Shown here: positions 17,218-25,256 of the stretch, piece by piece | Layout of the letters: each line of letters begins with the position of its first letter | How positions within the stretch are numbered: the first letter of the stretch is position 1 | The notes under the pieces: model-generated | Told to the model about the DNA's origin: nothing | The model's input: only the letters and a program-made list of their open reading frames with translations | The model's database searches: none | Position numbers and translations under genes: made by a program | Assembly: GCA_021816865.1 (NCBI GenBank) | Contig: JAKAWX010000001.1 | Span: 188,739-252,738 of the forward strand | Direction of reading: 5' to 3' | From: Thermoplasmata archaeon | GTDB lineage: Archaea > Thermoplasmatota > Thermoplasmata > Lutacidiplasmatales > UBA184 | Length of the DNA stretch: 64,000 bases

Positions 17218-17322
17218 CCGGAGGCAGAGCCGTTCGGCCGCGGGCGGGCGCCCGGCCCGGTCCCGGCGACCCTCCCCGCCCCGACCGGCCGGCGACCCCG
17301 CCCGGGAACTCCGTCGCGCGAC

Positions 17323-18612
17323 CTAGCGGCCCGACCGGCGCGCGGGCGCCCGGCGGACGGTCCGGGCGACCGGGGTCCCCACTATCGTGGCGAGGTCGCG
17401 CCCGATATCGTCGAGCAGCTTGCCCGCAAACTCGGCCTTCGGCCCCCGGATCCACCGTCGGTCGCCCCGGGGCGAGAGGACGAGCGCGTTCGTCTCGACG
17501 CTCCCCATCGTGGCGACGTCGTTGGCCACCACCCAGTCCGCGGAGACCTCCGCAGCGAGGGCCCGCCCTTCGGCCTCGAGCTCGTCGGCCGACCGTCCCG
17601 CGTCAAGCTTGAACGCCACGAGACGCGCCGGCGGGCGGGCGAGACGACGGAGCTCCGGTAGGACCTTCGGCGCGGCGCGCAACGTAAGGGTCAGGCTCGG
17701 GTGCTCCCGCGAGGGGATCTTGCCGTCCCTTGGGTCGACCGTGTAGTCGGAGAGTGCGGCGGGCACGAAGACCACCGCGGCGGCCGCGAGGCTCGCCCGG
17801 CGGCGTCGCGCGAGCGCGAGAAGGTCGGCGACCCCTCGCCATCGCTCGACCGCGACGAACGGCGGCACCGGCACCTGGAGCGCACCGGCCCAGAGCTCCA
17901 CGTTCGCGCCGCGGAAGTGCGCCTGGGTCGCGAGGGCGATCGCGCTCGCGCCCGAGCTCTCGTTCGTGACCGAGCGGACCGCGTCGATCGACTCGCGGGC
18001 GGCGCCGCCGATCACGACGACCGTGCGGCCCTTGTAAACGCCGCCCGCGAGCGCGTGGAGCACCGAGGCCGCCACCTCCTCGGGCGACGCGATCTTTTCC
18101 TCGCCTTCCGCCAACGCGCCCGTCACCACCCCGACGCCCCACGAGCGAAGCTTCTCGAGGCTCTCCCGGACCGCGGGGTTCCCTCGCATCTGGGCGTGCA
18201 TCGCCGGAGCGATCAGGATCGGAACGCCGCCCCCGAGGGCGACCGACGCGCACGACGTGACGGGGGTGTCGTCGATACCGTGCGCGATCTTCGAGATCGT
18301 GTTCGCGGTCGCCGGGGCGATCAGGTACAGGTCCGCACGCCCGGGCCCGGGACCGAGCAGGGTCACGTGTTCCACGTTCCCGCTCAGCCGGACGACCGGC
18401 GGGTGGCCGGTCGCGAACTCGAGCGCCTCCGGGGCGAGGATGCGGCTCGCCTCGCCGCTCATGATCGCGCGCACGTCGGCGCCGTGACGGATCAGCTCGC
18501 GGATGATGCGGACGACCTCGACGGCGGCGATCGACCCCGAAACCCCGACCAGGATGTGCCGACCGGCGAGCAGTTGCGTCGTCCGACCGCGGATGGCGTG
18601 GCTCGGGTGCAT
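17323..18612 (-). CDS. coaBC: Bifunctional phosphopantothenoylcysteine synthetase/decarboxylase CoaBC
   Basis: A 429-residue fusion that converts 4'-phosphopantothenate to phosphopantetheine in coenzyme A synthesis. The N-terminal flavin decarboxylase half has GVSGSIAAVE, the histidine in NVEHVTLLG, the ATANTISKIAHG motif and PAMHAQM, where the family usually has PAMNxxM. The C-terminal synthetase half starts near residue 190 with a Rossmann-like segment and shows VPAALSDYT and WVVANDV. It is transcribed divergently from the HAD phosphatase gene. Confidence 0.93.
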   Translation of the reverse strand: MHPSHAIRGRTTQLLAGRHILVGVSGSIAAVEVVRIIRELIRHGADVRAIMSGEASRILAPEALEFATGHPPVVRLSGNVEHVTLLGPGPGRADLYLIAPATANTISKIAHGIDDTPVTSCASVALGGGVPILIAPAMHAQMRGNPAVRESLEKLRSWGVGVVTGALAEGEEKIASPEEVAASVLHALAGGVYKGRTVVVIGGAARESIDAVRSVTNESSGASAIALATQAHFRGANVELWAGALQVPVPPFVAVERWRGVADLLALARRRRASLAAAAVVFVPAALSDYTVDPRDGKIPSREHPSLTLTLRAAPKVLPELRRLARPPARLVAFKLDAGRSADELEAEGRALAAEVSADWVVANDVATMGSVETNALVLSPRGDRRWIRGPKAEFAGKLLDDIGRDLATIVGTPVARTVRRAPARRSGR

Positions 18613-18680
18613 CGGTGCCCTCTTGCCCCCGGACCACCGAGCGGCCGTCCGCGGGCGGACCCTCCTACGTGCCGGGCGAC

Positions 18681-18688
18681 CTTAAATG
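18681..18688 (+). promoter_or_regulatory. TATA-like promoter element of the HAD gene
   Basis: CTTAAATG centred 27 bases before the ATG at 18711; decides that start over longer frames. Confidence 0.65.
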
Positions 18689-18710
18689 GACCGCCCCCTC
18701 GGCCCCGACG

Positions 18711-19601
18711 ATGCCCGGTCCGGAAGGTCAGGGTCCTGTGCCCGACGACCCCCGCGAGCGGGATCCGCCCTCGCTCGACGGTCTCGACCTCCCGATGGTC
18801 GCGGCGCCGAGCCAGTTCGCGGAACTCGCCCGCCCGACGGTGGGCAAGCGGCCGCCGGTCGCTCCGCGGACGGTCGATCGCGGCGTCGTCGTCTTTGACC
18901 TCGACGGCACGATCCTCGACGATCTGGGCGCGATCAGCGCGGTCGCCGCGGACGTGATGGAGAAGGCGTTCGGGACGCCGGCGGCCGAAGCGCGCGTCCA
19001 TTACCTCGCGACGACCGGCCTGCCGTTCGAGGCCCAGCTCGCCCAGCTCTACCCCGAGGCGCCGATCGCGCTGCGTCGGGCGACGGCCCGAACGTTCCAC
19101 GGCCGCAAGGTGACCGAGGCGTACGCGCTCGCGAAGCCGTTTCCCGAGATCCCCAAGCTCCTCAAGCGGTTGAGCGTCGAGCGTTGGACGCTCGCGGTCT
19201 CCACGGGCGCCGAGACCGAAATGGCCGACCTGATCCTCGAGCGCGAGGGGCTCCGCTACTGGTTCGAGGACGTCCTCGGCTCGGGCGAGGGAACGAAGCG
19301 CGAACATCTTCGGGAGTACCGTCGTCGCTTCCCGGGCGTCCGGATGTTCCTCGTCGGCGACTCGCGGTTCGATATGGAGGCGGCGCAGTCGACCGAGGGC
19401 GTCGTGCCGGTCGGCCGGGCCTCCTCGATGCCCGGCTGGACCCTCACCCCCGCGGACCTCTCGACGTGGGGTGCGGCCTGGGCCGACTACTCGCTCTCGA
19501 AGCTTCCCGAGGCGCTCGAAGCGTTCGAGCACCGACGGGCGGGAAGGAGCCCCCGCGCACCGCGACGGCCGGCCCGAGCCCCGACACGTCGACCGCGGTA
19601 G
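18711..19601 (+). CDS. HAD-superfamily hydrolase
   Basis: A 296-residue protein with a disordered N-terminal stretch of about 55 residues and then a complete haloacid-dehalogenase core: nucleophile motif VFDLDGTILDD (Asp63, Asp65), motif II threonine in AVSTGAE, a lysine in GTKREH and motif IV GDSRFD. It is likely a phosphatase (phosphoglycolate-phosphatase-like), substrate unknown. ATG at 18711 was chosen because a TATA-like CTTAAATG lies 27 bases upstream. Its stop codon directly abuts the 3' end of the tRNA-His gene on the other strand. Confidence 0.85.
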   Translation: MPGPEGQGPVPDDPRERDPPSLDGLDLPMVAAPSQFAELARPTVGKRPPVAPRTVDRGVVVFDLDGTILDDLGAISAVAADVMEKAFGTPAAEARVHYLATTGLPFEAQLAQLYPEAPIALRRATARTFHGRKVTEAYALAKPFPEIPKLLKRLSVERWTLAVSTGAETEMADLILEREGLRYWFEDVLGSGEGTKREHLREYRRRFPGVRMFLVGDSRFDMEAAQSTEGVVPVGRASSMPGWTLTPADLSTWGAAWADYSLSKLPEALEAFEHRRAGRSPRAPRRPARAPTRRPR

Positions 19602-19709
19602 GGCCGGGACCGAGAGTCTCACGGAACGGGGGTCGGCCCCGCGCCGCTTTGAACCCGGGTCGAGGGATCCACAGTCCCCCAGGATAGGCCAAGCTACCCC
19701 ATCCCGGCC
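19602..19709 (-). tRNA. tRNA-His (GTG) with a 32-base intron in the T-loop
   Basis: On the minus strand the acceptor strand GCCGGGA (19708-19702) pairs with TCCCGGC (19609-19603). The anticodon loop is CTGTGGA (19674-19668, anticodon GTG), closed by a five-pair stem GGGGA/TCCCT. The histidine identity pair G-1 (19709) and C73 (19602) is encoded; CCA is not. The T-stem CCGGG and loop start TTCAAA are separated from the rest (T then CTCGG) by bases 19647-19616. Position 54-57 TTCA pairs with intron TGAG, giving three-base bulges AAg and acT on opposite strands around a four-pair helix. This is a bulge-helix-bulge whose predicted cuts fall exactly at position 59/60. Joining restores a standard TTCAAAT loop. 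Confidence 0.9.
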
Positions 19710-19732
19710 ACGACCGTTGGACGGCGTGCTCC

Positions 19733-19745
19733 CAAGAAAAGGTTT
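19733..19745 (-). promoter_or_regulatory. Putative promoter of the tRNA-His gene
   Basis: Minus-strand AT-rich patch AACCTTTTCTTGG, about 29 bases upstream of the tRNA 5' end. Confidence 0.5.
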
Positions 19746-19766
19746 GCCCGGTCGCGAACCCGGGTC

Positions 19767-20009
19767 CTACGGGCCCCGTCCGGTGGGGGGCGGCGGTCCC
19801 TCCGCGGAGCGGAGGAACGCAAGTCGCTCCCGCCGCTCGGCGCGCGCCACGTGGACGAAGAACCCCCCCAAGAGAAAGGCGAGGGGGACCGCGAGCCAGG
19901 CGCTGAAGAACTCAACGCCGGCCCCCGCGGCGTAGAGCCCGTAGCCGAGCAGGACGCCGACCCCGATGAGGCCGGACCCCCCGAGCAGGAACGTGGTCTC
20001 GCGCAGCAC
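19767..20009 (-). CDS. Small two-helix membrane protein
   Basis: 80 residues with two hydrophobic segments (around residues 8-27 and 33-53) and a charged arginine/glutamate-rich tail ending in a proline run. No family recognised. The GTG start was chosen because earlier codons in this frame overlap the methyltransferase and read as shadow; TTG codons a little upstream are alternatives. It lies 46 bases behind the methyltransferase stop and is probably co-transcribed with it. Confidence 0.55.
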   Translation of the reverse strand: MLRETTFLLGGSGLIGVGVLLGYGLYAAGAGVEFFSAWLAVPLAFLLGGFFVHVARAERRERLAFLRSAEGPPPPTGRGP

Positions 20010-20055
20010 GGCCCGATCGCCCCCGCCCCGGTGCAAGGCACCGACGCGCAAGACG

Positions 20056-20757
20056 TCACTTGTACGCCCAGACGACCGCCTGCGCGTAGAACTTCCAGGG
20101 ATTCGCGACGTGAGCGAACCCCGACCGGGCGAGCGCGGCGATCTCCGCGTCGACCGTACACGGTCGGTCGAACCGCTCGTGCTCGTGCCAGACCTCTTGG
20201 GGCCTCGACCAGGTCGTGGACCGCGGTCCACGGGCGGTGAGGCTCGACGCGATCTGCGCGTACCGGCCGTCGAACGTCGAATCCTCGGGAAGGTGGTCGT
20301 CGCCGTCGCCGAAGTACCCGCCGCGGGGAAGGCAGCGATAGATGCGGTCGAACAGCCGCCACTTCGCGAGGTCGGTGAGGTGGTGGATCGCGAGCGCCGA
20401 CACGACCGCATCGTACTTCCCGGGCGGGAAGGCGCCGAGGTCCCCCGCGACGAGCTCGACGCGGTCGGCCTCTCTCCTGAGCTTGGTCCGGGCCTGGGCG
20501 ATCATCCGGGGGGAGAGGTCGATACCGGTGACCCGGGCGTGGGGGAACTCGCGCAGGATGAGGGCCGTTAACGTCCCGGTCCCGACGCCGAGCTCAAGGA
20601 GATGGAACGCGCGCGTCGGAAGGTACGGGATCCCCCAGACGAGGGTGCGATGGAGGTCCCCGTAGCCGGGCATCGACTCCCGCGCGGTCCGGTCGTACCC
20701 GCGGGCCTCCCGGTCGAACTCCTCGCGGGCCGCCGGGGAGCTACGTTTGGGGCTCAT
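20056..20757 (-). CDS. Class I SAM-dependent methyltransferase
   Basis: A 233-residue Rossmann-fold methyltransferase. Motif I is HLLELGVGTGTLT (about residues 52-64), followed by the acidic GIDLSPRM motif II, the GDLGAFPPG segment and the SALAIHHLTD motif IV of small-molecule or ubiquinone/menaquinone-type methyltransferases. The acceptor cannot be inferred. The ATG has a minus-strand TATA-like CCATAAGG 26 bases upstream. Confidence 0.85.
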   Translation of the reverse strand: MSPKRSSPAAREEFDREARGYDRTARESMPGYGDLHRTLVWGIPYLPTRAFHLLELGVGTGTLTALILREFPHARVTGIDLSPRMIAQARTKLRREADRVELVAGDLGAFPPGKYDAVVSALAIHHLTDLAKWRLFDRIYRCLPRGGYFGDGDDHLPEDSTFDGRYAQIASSLTARGPRSTTWSRPQEVWHEHERFDRPCTVDAEIAALARSGFAHVANPWKFYAQAVVWAYK

Positions 20758-20778
20758 CGTTCCCAGGAGGCCGTGCGG

Positions 20779-20786
20779 CCTTATGG
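20779..20786 (-). promoter_or_regulatory. TATA-like promoter element of the methyltransferase gene
   Basis: Minus-strand CCATAAGG centred 26 bases before the ATG. Confidence 0.55.
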
Positions 20787-20861
20787 CTTCCGAGCGTCCC
20801 CCGGGAGGCCTCGCAAGCCTCATCTTCCCGCTCGGCCGGAGGGCCTCGGAGGGGGGAAACC

Positions 20862-21227
20862 GTGCGTCCAAGGAGCGACCGGTGGATCGCCGGGACGTTC
20901 GGCCTGGTCGGGGCCGTCCTGATCGTCCTCGACGGCATTCTCGGGATGCTGGGGGGCGTCCTGTATTGGGCGACCGGCCGGACCGGCCGTCCGTTCGCGG
21001 CGATCGACCACGGGTTCGTGCTGATCGTCGTCGGGGTCTTGCTCGCCTTCTTCGCCGGATTAGGGCGGGTCGGCCGGGACGAGTACACGCTCGCCGCGGG
21101 AGCGGTCCTGGTCGTCTTCGCGATCGTGGGCTACCTCCTGCTCGGCTTCGGCAACGGCGTGCTGGCGCTCGTCGGGTCGGTGCTCGTCCTTGTCGGCGGA
21201 GTGATCTTCCTCGTCGCGTCCCGCTAG
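20862..21227 (+). CDS. Small four-helix membrane protein
   Basis: 121 residues with four hydrophobic helices and a short basic N-terminus; starts with GTG. No family recognised. Its TAG stop (21225-21227) overlaps the TAG stop of the opposing gene (21224-21226) in the palindrome CTAG. Confidence 0.65.
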   Translation: MRPRSDRWIAGTFGLVGAVLIVLDGILGMLGGVLYWATGRTGRPFAAIDHGFVLIVVGVLLAFFAGLGRVGRDEYTLAAGAVLVVFAIVGYLLLGFGNGVLALVGSVLVLVGGVIFLVASR

Positions 21228-21664
21228 GGAGCGAGGCGGTCGCTGCGGGAGACCGACCGGATCTCCCGGTGCTCTCTCCACCATTGTACCCCGCCCACCA
21301 CCGCGACCGCCCCGACCGCGGCGACGAGACCGAAGAGCAGCGGGCCGAGGAACAGGAAGACCGGGCCCGGCAGGCCCTCGGCCCCGGCGAGCTGGTTCGT
21401 GAGCGCTTCCCGGGGGGCCGAGGGGAGGAGAAGAAGGAGAACGGTCCAGTAGCCGAAGCCGACCGCGAACGCGGCCAACCCCCCGAATCCGGCGCGCCAC
21501 CGGAGGCCGATCGCCGACCCGACGAGGATCGATATCGGCAGGGCGGCCCACCAGGCCGCGGCGAGATACGCGACCATCAGGAACGCCGCCGCGAGGATGA
21601 TGCCGATCACCGAGCCCACGAGGGACCGCCGGCGGCGGGAGACCGTCAGGGGTTCAGGGTCCAT
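21224..21664 (-). CDS. Membrane protein coupled to penicillin acylase family gene
   Basis: 146 residues: a basic N-terminus (VSRRRRSLV) and four or five hydrophobic helices, with a short loop between the second and third pairs. No family recognised. The start lies 19 bases inside the end of the upstream acylase gene, so the two are probably co-translated and could act together at the membrane. It ends tail-to-tail with the plus-strand gene in a shared CTAG. Confidence 0.65.
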   Translation of the reverse strand: MDPEPLTVSRRRRSLVGSVIGIILAAAFLMVAYLAAAWWAALPISILVGSAIGLRWRAGFGGLAAFAVGFGYWTVLLLLLPSAPREALTNQLAGAEGLPGPVFLFLGPLLFGLVAAVGAVAVVGGVQWWREHREIRSVSRSDRLAP

Positions 21665-24294
21665 GTGGACACCACCCCCTCCGGGAACGGCCCAGCCGGG
21701 TCGGGAACGAGCGCGAGGCTCGTGTACTCGTGATCGAACCAGAGCGGTAACTGGTTGTCGTAATACGCCGACGCGATGTTCCCGCTCCCCCCGCCCGGAA
21801 GGACTCCGAACGACGGGGACGCACTCGGGGCCGAGACGAGGCGCAGGGAGGAGCCGAGAGCGACCTCCGTGAGCGGGACGGTGTAGTTGTCGGTGAACGG
21901 AGCCACGCTGACCGTGAAGGTGTCCCCGTTCTCCGGGCCGAGGTCGCGACCGAACGCCGCGACCCCCGTGATCGACGGGAGCGTGAACGTATGGACCGCG
22001 CCCCACGTCCACCCGGATACGTCCGGTGGGGCGTTCGTTGAGAACAGGCTCGGGCCGAGCGTGCTCGTAAGCACCTCGAAGGCCGTCATCACGCCGACCT
22101 TGTCGGCGGTCAGGAACCCCGTGGGGAACCACGTGGAATTGCCGGGATCGTTGGCCGCGATCCACGCGACCTGGTTCGGGAACCACGACGGGGCGCTCGA
22201 GATGCCGGCGGCCGCGAGCCGCGGGTCGTACTCGGACCTCGAGAGCGAGTTCCACCAGTAGGTGTAGAAGGTCGGGGCGACCTCGCCCGTGTAGAACGTC
22301 CCGTTCCAGTCCTCGACGAGGGGAAGGAGGACCCGGGCGAACGCGCCGTAGGTCGAGCTCGCGTTCGCGGTCTGCTCGAGGCCGTCGACGAGGTACGGTT
22401 TGAGCTCAAGGGCCCAAGCGTCGCTGACGTTCGCCTGGAGCGCCTCCATCAGCCCGACCGACATCACGGGATGGGCGGCGAGGAACGGGCCGATCGAGTG
22501 CGCGCGTCCTCCCGAGTCCCACCAGCCTCCGACGAACGGGAACGGATACTCCTGCCCGACCGTCGGCTGGTTCGGTGTGTAGAGGTATCCTTGGGCCGGG
22601 TCCTCCACCTGGGGTCGGTCGGCGAACGGCACCGACCCGATCGGCTCGAACGCCCCGCTCCCGTTGAGGGGACCGCGCGAGCCGATCACCTCGACCGTCG
22701 CGCCGTCCGGCATCGTGACGGCGACGAGCGGGTACGCGGCGGGGATCACCCACGCGAGATGGCCCCCCGTGCCGGAGCCTCCGTTGTCCGAGACGACGAG
22801 CGCGTTCAGGTTGGGCACCGTCCAGTAGGCCCGGAGGTCGGCGAAGAACGACGAGACGTTCGAGGCCCGGTCGAACTCGATCTCGGCGATCGCCTCCCAG
22901 GTCGCGCCCGTACCGGCCCAGCGGACGCTGAGCCCGACGGTCCCCAGCCGGGCGACGACGGGACCGTTGTCGGTCCACGGAAGCGTGAGGTCGACGGGGG
23001 CCGCGCCGGCGACGTCGATCGTCTCGTTCGTGTAGGTGAGCGGGTGCCAGCCGCCGTTCTCGAAGTAGCGGCTCCCGTTCAGCTGCTCGACGTAGTCGAG
23101 CGCCGTCGCGCCCTCCGAGTTCGTGAGCGCCCACGCGAGGTGGGCGTTGTGTCCGATGAGGACGCCCGGAAGTCCGGCGAGCGCCCACCCCTCGACGTCG
23201 TAGTTCGGGTCGACGAGCTCGGTCGGGACCCAAAGTGACGGGATCTGAAGCGGCAGGTGCGGGTCGTTCGCGAGGAGCGGAACGCCGAGACTGCTACGGT
23301 TCGCGGCGACCGCCCAGGCGTTGCTCCCGAACGCGCTCGACACCCTCAGCTCGACCGTTGCGGGGTCGGAGAGGTTCGCGATCGCGGCGCGGTAGAGCGG
23401 GGCGAGCGACGAAAGGGACGAGGGAGGGAGCCCGGTCGCCCAGGCGCCGAGCCAATCCTCCCCGAAGAGGTAGCTCGGGGAGACGCCGAGCCCGGAAAGC
23501 GAGAGCCCGTTGAGGGTCCCGTTCCCCGGAAGCACCGTGAAGTTCTGCCAGTCCGCCGGATAGATCGGCTGGATCTCGTTCGCCGAAGCGTCGCCCACCG
23601 AGGCGGCGAGGGTGGCGAAGTAGAGCGGCTCGGTGAACCCGGTCGTCTGGGCGATCACCATCAAACGGTCGAACGCGAAGGTGGCGTACGCGGTCCACGG
23701 GAACGGGCGGACGCCGAGCAACCCGAACTCGATCGGCACGGCGTGGTGCGCCTCCGACCAGTTGATGTAGGCGTTCACGCCCGAGTCGAACGCGGAGAGG
23801 TCCTGGGCGGCGGACGGCGAGACGGAGGCGAGCCCGGTGGCCATCGCGGCGGCGGCCTGGGGGACGCCCAGGTAGCGGAACGTTTCGTCCGAGGTGAGCG
23901 CGCTCGGCCCGAGCCAGGACGCCAGGCTGCCCTGCGCCTTCAGGCTCTCGACCTCCATCTGGAACAGCCGGTCCGACGCCTGTTCGTACCCCTGGCCGAA
24001 GAAGAGGTCGGGGTCGCTCGAGGCATAGATGTGGGCCGTCCCGGCCCCGTCGCGCACGATGGTCACGGGTCCGGTGAGACCCGGTACGGTCGTGGTCTGG
24101 TTGCCCCAGACCGCGGTCCGGGCGGCGGTCCATACCCCGTTCACAGGGTCGAGGCCCGTGAGGGTCGCGCCCAGGAGGACGACCAGGACGACGAACACCG
24201 CGGACGGGATCACGAACAGGGCCCACGCGCGGCGCCGGACTCGCCGGCGTCGGAGAGCGGGAGGCGGCCCGGAGCCGTCAGGGCCTGAGACCAT
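21646..24294 (-). CDS. Penicillin acylase family amidohydrolase (Ntn hydrolase), membrane-anchored
   Basis: An 882-residue member of the penicillin/acyl-homoserine-lactone acylase family. A single N-terminal membrane helix (about residues 20-43) anchors the enzyme outside the cell. The candidate N-terminal nucleophile is Ser324 in GSNAWAVA, preceded by an alpha-chain and spacer region and followed by LLANDPHL and GHNAHLAWALTN, all conserved in the family. Autocatalytic cleavage would make Ser324 the first residue of the beta chain. Many N-x-S/T sequons agree with an extracytoplasmic place. Substrate (amide, lactone or peptide) unknown. ATG 24294 was preferred over an upstream low-complexity extension. 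Confidence 0.88.
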   Translation of the reverse strand: MVSGPDGSGPPPALRRRRVRRRAWALFVIPSAVFVVLVVLLGATLTGLDPVNGVWTAARTAVWGNQTTTVPGLTGPVTIVRDGAGTAHIYASSDPDLFFGQGYEQASDRLFQMEVESLKAQGSLASWLGPSALTSDETFRYLGVPQAAAAMATGLASVSPSAAQDLSAFDSGVNAYINWSEAHHAVPIEFGLLGVRPFPWTAYATFAFDRLMVIAQTTGFTEPLYFATLAASVGDASANEIQPIYPADWQNFTVLPGNGTLNGLSLSGLGVSPSYLFGEDWLGAWATGLPPSSLSSLAPLYRAAIANLSDPATVELRVSSAFGSNAWAVAANRSSLGVPLLANDPHLPLQIPSLWVPTELVDPNYDVEGWALAGLPGVLIGHNAHLAWALTNSEGATALDYVEQLNGSRYFENGGWHPLTYTNETIDVAGAAPVDLTLPWTDNGPVVARLGTVGLSVRWAGTGATWEAIAEIEFDRASNVSSFFADLRAYWTVPNLNALVVSDNGGSGTGGHLAWVIPAAYPLVAVTMPDGATVEVIGSRGPLNGSGAFEPIGSVPFADRPQVEDPAQGYLYTPNQPTVGQEYPFPFVGGWWDSGGRAHSIGPFLAAHPVMSVGLMEALQANVSDAWALELKPYLVDGLEQTANASSTYGAFARVLLPLVEDWNGTFYTGEVAPTFYTYWWNSLSRSEYDPRLAAAGISSAPSWFPNQVAWIAANDPGNSTWFPTGFLTADKVGVMTAFEVLTSTLGPSLFSTNAPPDVSGWTWGAVHTFTLPSITGVAAFGRDLGPENGDTFTVSVAPFTDNYTVPLTEVALGSSLRLVSAPSASPSFGVLPGGGSGNIASAYYDNQLPLWFDHEYTSLALVPDPAGPFPEGVVSTWTLNP

Positions 24295-24452
24295 CGCACG
24301 GGGTGCATCCCCTCCTGCGGAAAAAACCCCGACCTCGGCCGTCGGGCCCCTTCGGACGGTGGTCCCGCTCCGTTCGGGCGCCCCGGCCCCGACGCGGGGG
24401 GGCCGGGACGGACCACGGCCCACGCGCCCGACCCTCTCGGGCGGACACCGGC

Positions 24453-24461
24453 GTTAAGAAG
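24453..24461 (+). promoter_or_regulatory. TATA-like promoter element of the 24483 gene
   Basis: GTTAAGAAG centred 26 bases before the ATG. Confidence 0.6.
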
Positions 24462-24482
24462 CCCCCACGCGGTGGGGCATCG

Positions 24483-25055
24483 ATGGCGCTCGTACCGTTC
24501 GGCTCCGTGGACCGGATCGCGCTGCGATGGCTCCGGGGTCCCGGGCCCGAAACCGCGTTCACCCTCTCCTCCGGCGATGCGAACGTCGCGACGCTGCGCT
24601 GGACCGAGGGCGCCCGTTCGCTTGCCACCGCCGAGACCGCGGACGCCCAATGGACGCTGAAGCGCGGAGGGTTCCTCAACCCGCACATTACGGCGCGCAG
24701 GGCGGGGAGCCCGACCGACCTCGCGCGGCTCTCGGTCCACCTGAGCTACCATCGGATCGAGCTCGCCGGCGGGCCGGGCTACCGCTTCCGGCGCGCGGGC
24801 CTCCTCGTGCCCGCGTGGACGATCACGACCGACGACGGCGTCGAGGTCGCCCACATCGAGCCCGTCCGAGAGGGACGCACGCTCGTCGGCGGCGCGGTCC
24901 TCGTTCCCGCCGCCGCGGCCGACCGACCCGAGCTCCTCCTGCTCGTCGTCCTTGGCTGGTACTTCATCGTTCTCGCCTGGTTCGAGGACGAGGCGCTCGT
25001 CCCGCTCGAAGGGCCCGACGCCTCGGAACGGCCGACCCGACCGGCCCCGCCGTAG
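24483..25055 (+). CDS. Hypothetical protein with one hydrophobic segment
   Basis: 190 residues, mostly beta-rich and soluble, with a single hydrophobic segment near residue 150-165 (LLLLVVLGWYFIVLAWF) and an acidic, proline-rich end. No family recognised. A TATA-like GTTAAGAAG 26 bases before the ATG fixes the start. Its stop codon directly abuts that of the small zinc protein on the other strand (TAG-CTA at 25053-25058). Confidence 0.6.
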   Translation: MALVPFGSVDRIALRWLRGPGPETAFTLSSGDANVATLRWTEGARSLATAETADAQWTLKRGGFLNPHITARRAGSPTDLARLSVHLSYHRIELAGGPGYRFRRAGLLVPAWTITTDDGVEVAHIEPVREGRTLVGGAVLVPAAAADRPELLLLVVLGWYFIVLAWFEDEALVPLEGPDASERPTRPAPP

Positions 25056-25202
25056 CTAGCGCGGGAGCGATCGGGCCCGAAGGGCATCGAAGCACGGGCT
25101 GCAGAGATTGTGCAGGGACGGCCAGCCGTCGGGCGGCACCTCCGTGTACCGGGTTATCGGCTTCTCGCAGGCGTCGCAGACCATCCGCCCGTCCTTGAGC
25201 AT
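25056..25202 (-). CDS. 48-residue zinc-finger protein
   Basis: A very small protein with two cysteine pairs: VCDACEK near residues 8-14 and NLCSPCFD near 32-39, a spacing typical of a single treble-clef or zinc-ribbon site. It starts with ATG at 25202 and ends with TAG at 25056-25058. Being under 60 residues it is easily missed. It lies 54 bases downstream of the esterase gene on the same strand and may be co-transcribed. Function unknown; nucleic-acid or protein binding is usual for such fingers. Confidence 0.65.
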   Translation of the reverse strand: MLKDGRMVCDACEKPITRYTEVPPDGWPSLHNLCSPCFDALRARSLPR

Positions 25203-25256
25203 CGTCCTCTCCCCCGACCGCGACCCGCCGGGCAGATCGGACAGCCCTAACAGATA

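Noticed and set aside
19751-19775. T-arm-like sequence GGGTTCGCGACC on the minus strand
   Set aside because: No acceptor, anticodon or D-arm around it, and it overlaps the end of the small membrane protein gene.
21665-22255. Longer version of the 21224 membrane protein gene
   Set aside because: The added part is antisense-like sequence inside the penicillin acylase gene; hydrophobic protein-like sequence starts only at 21664.
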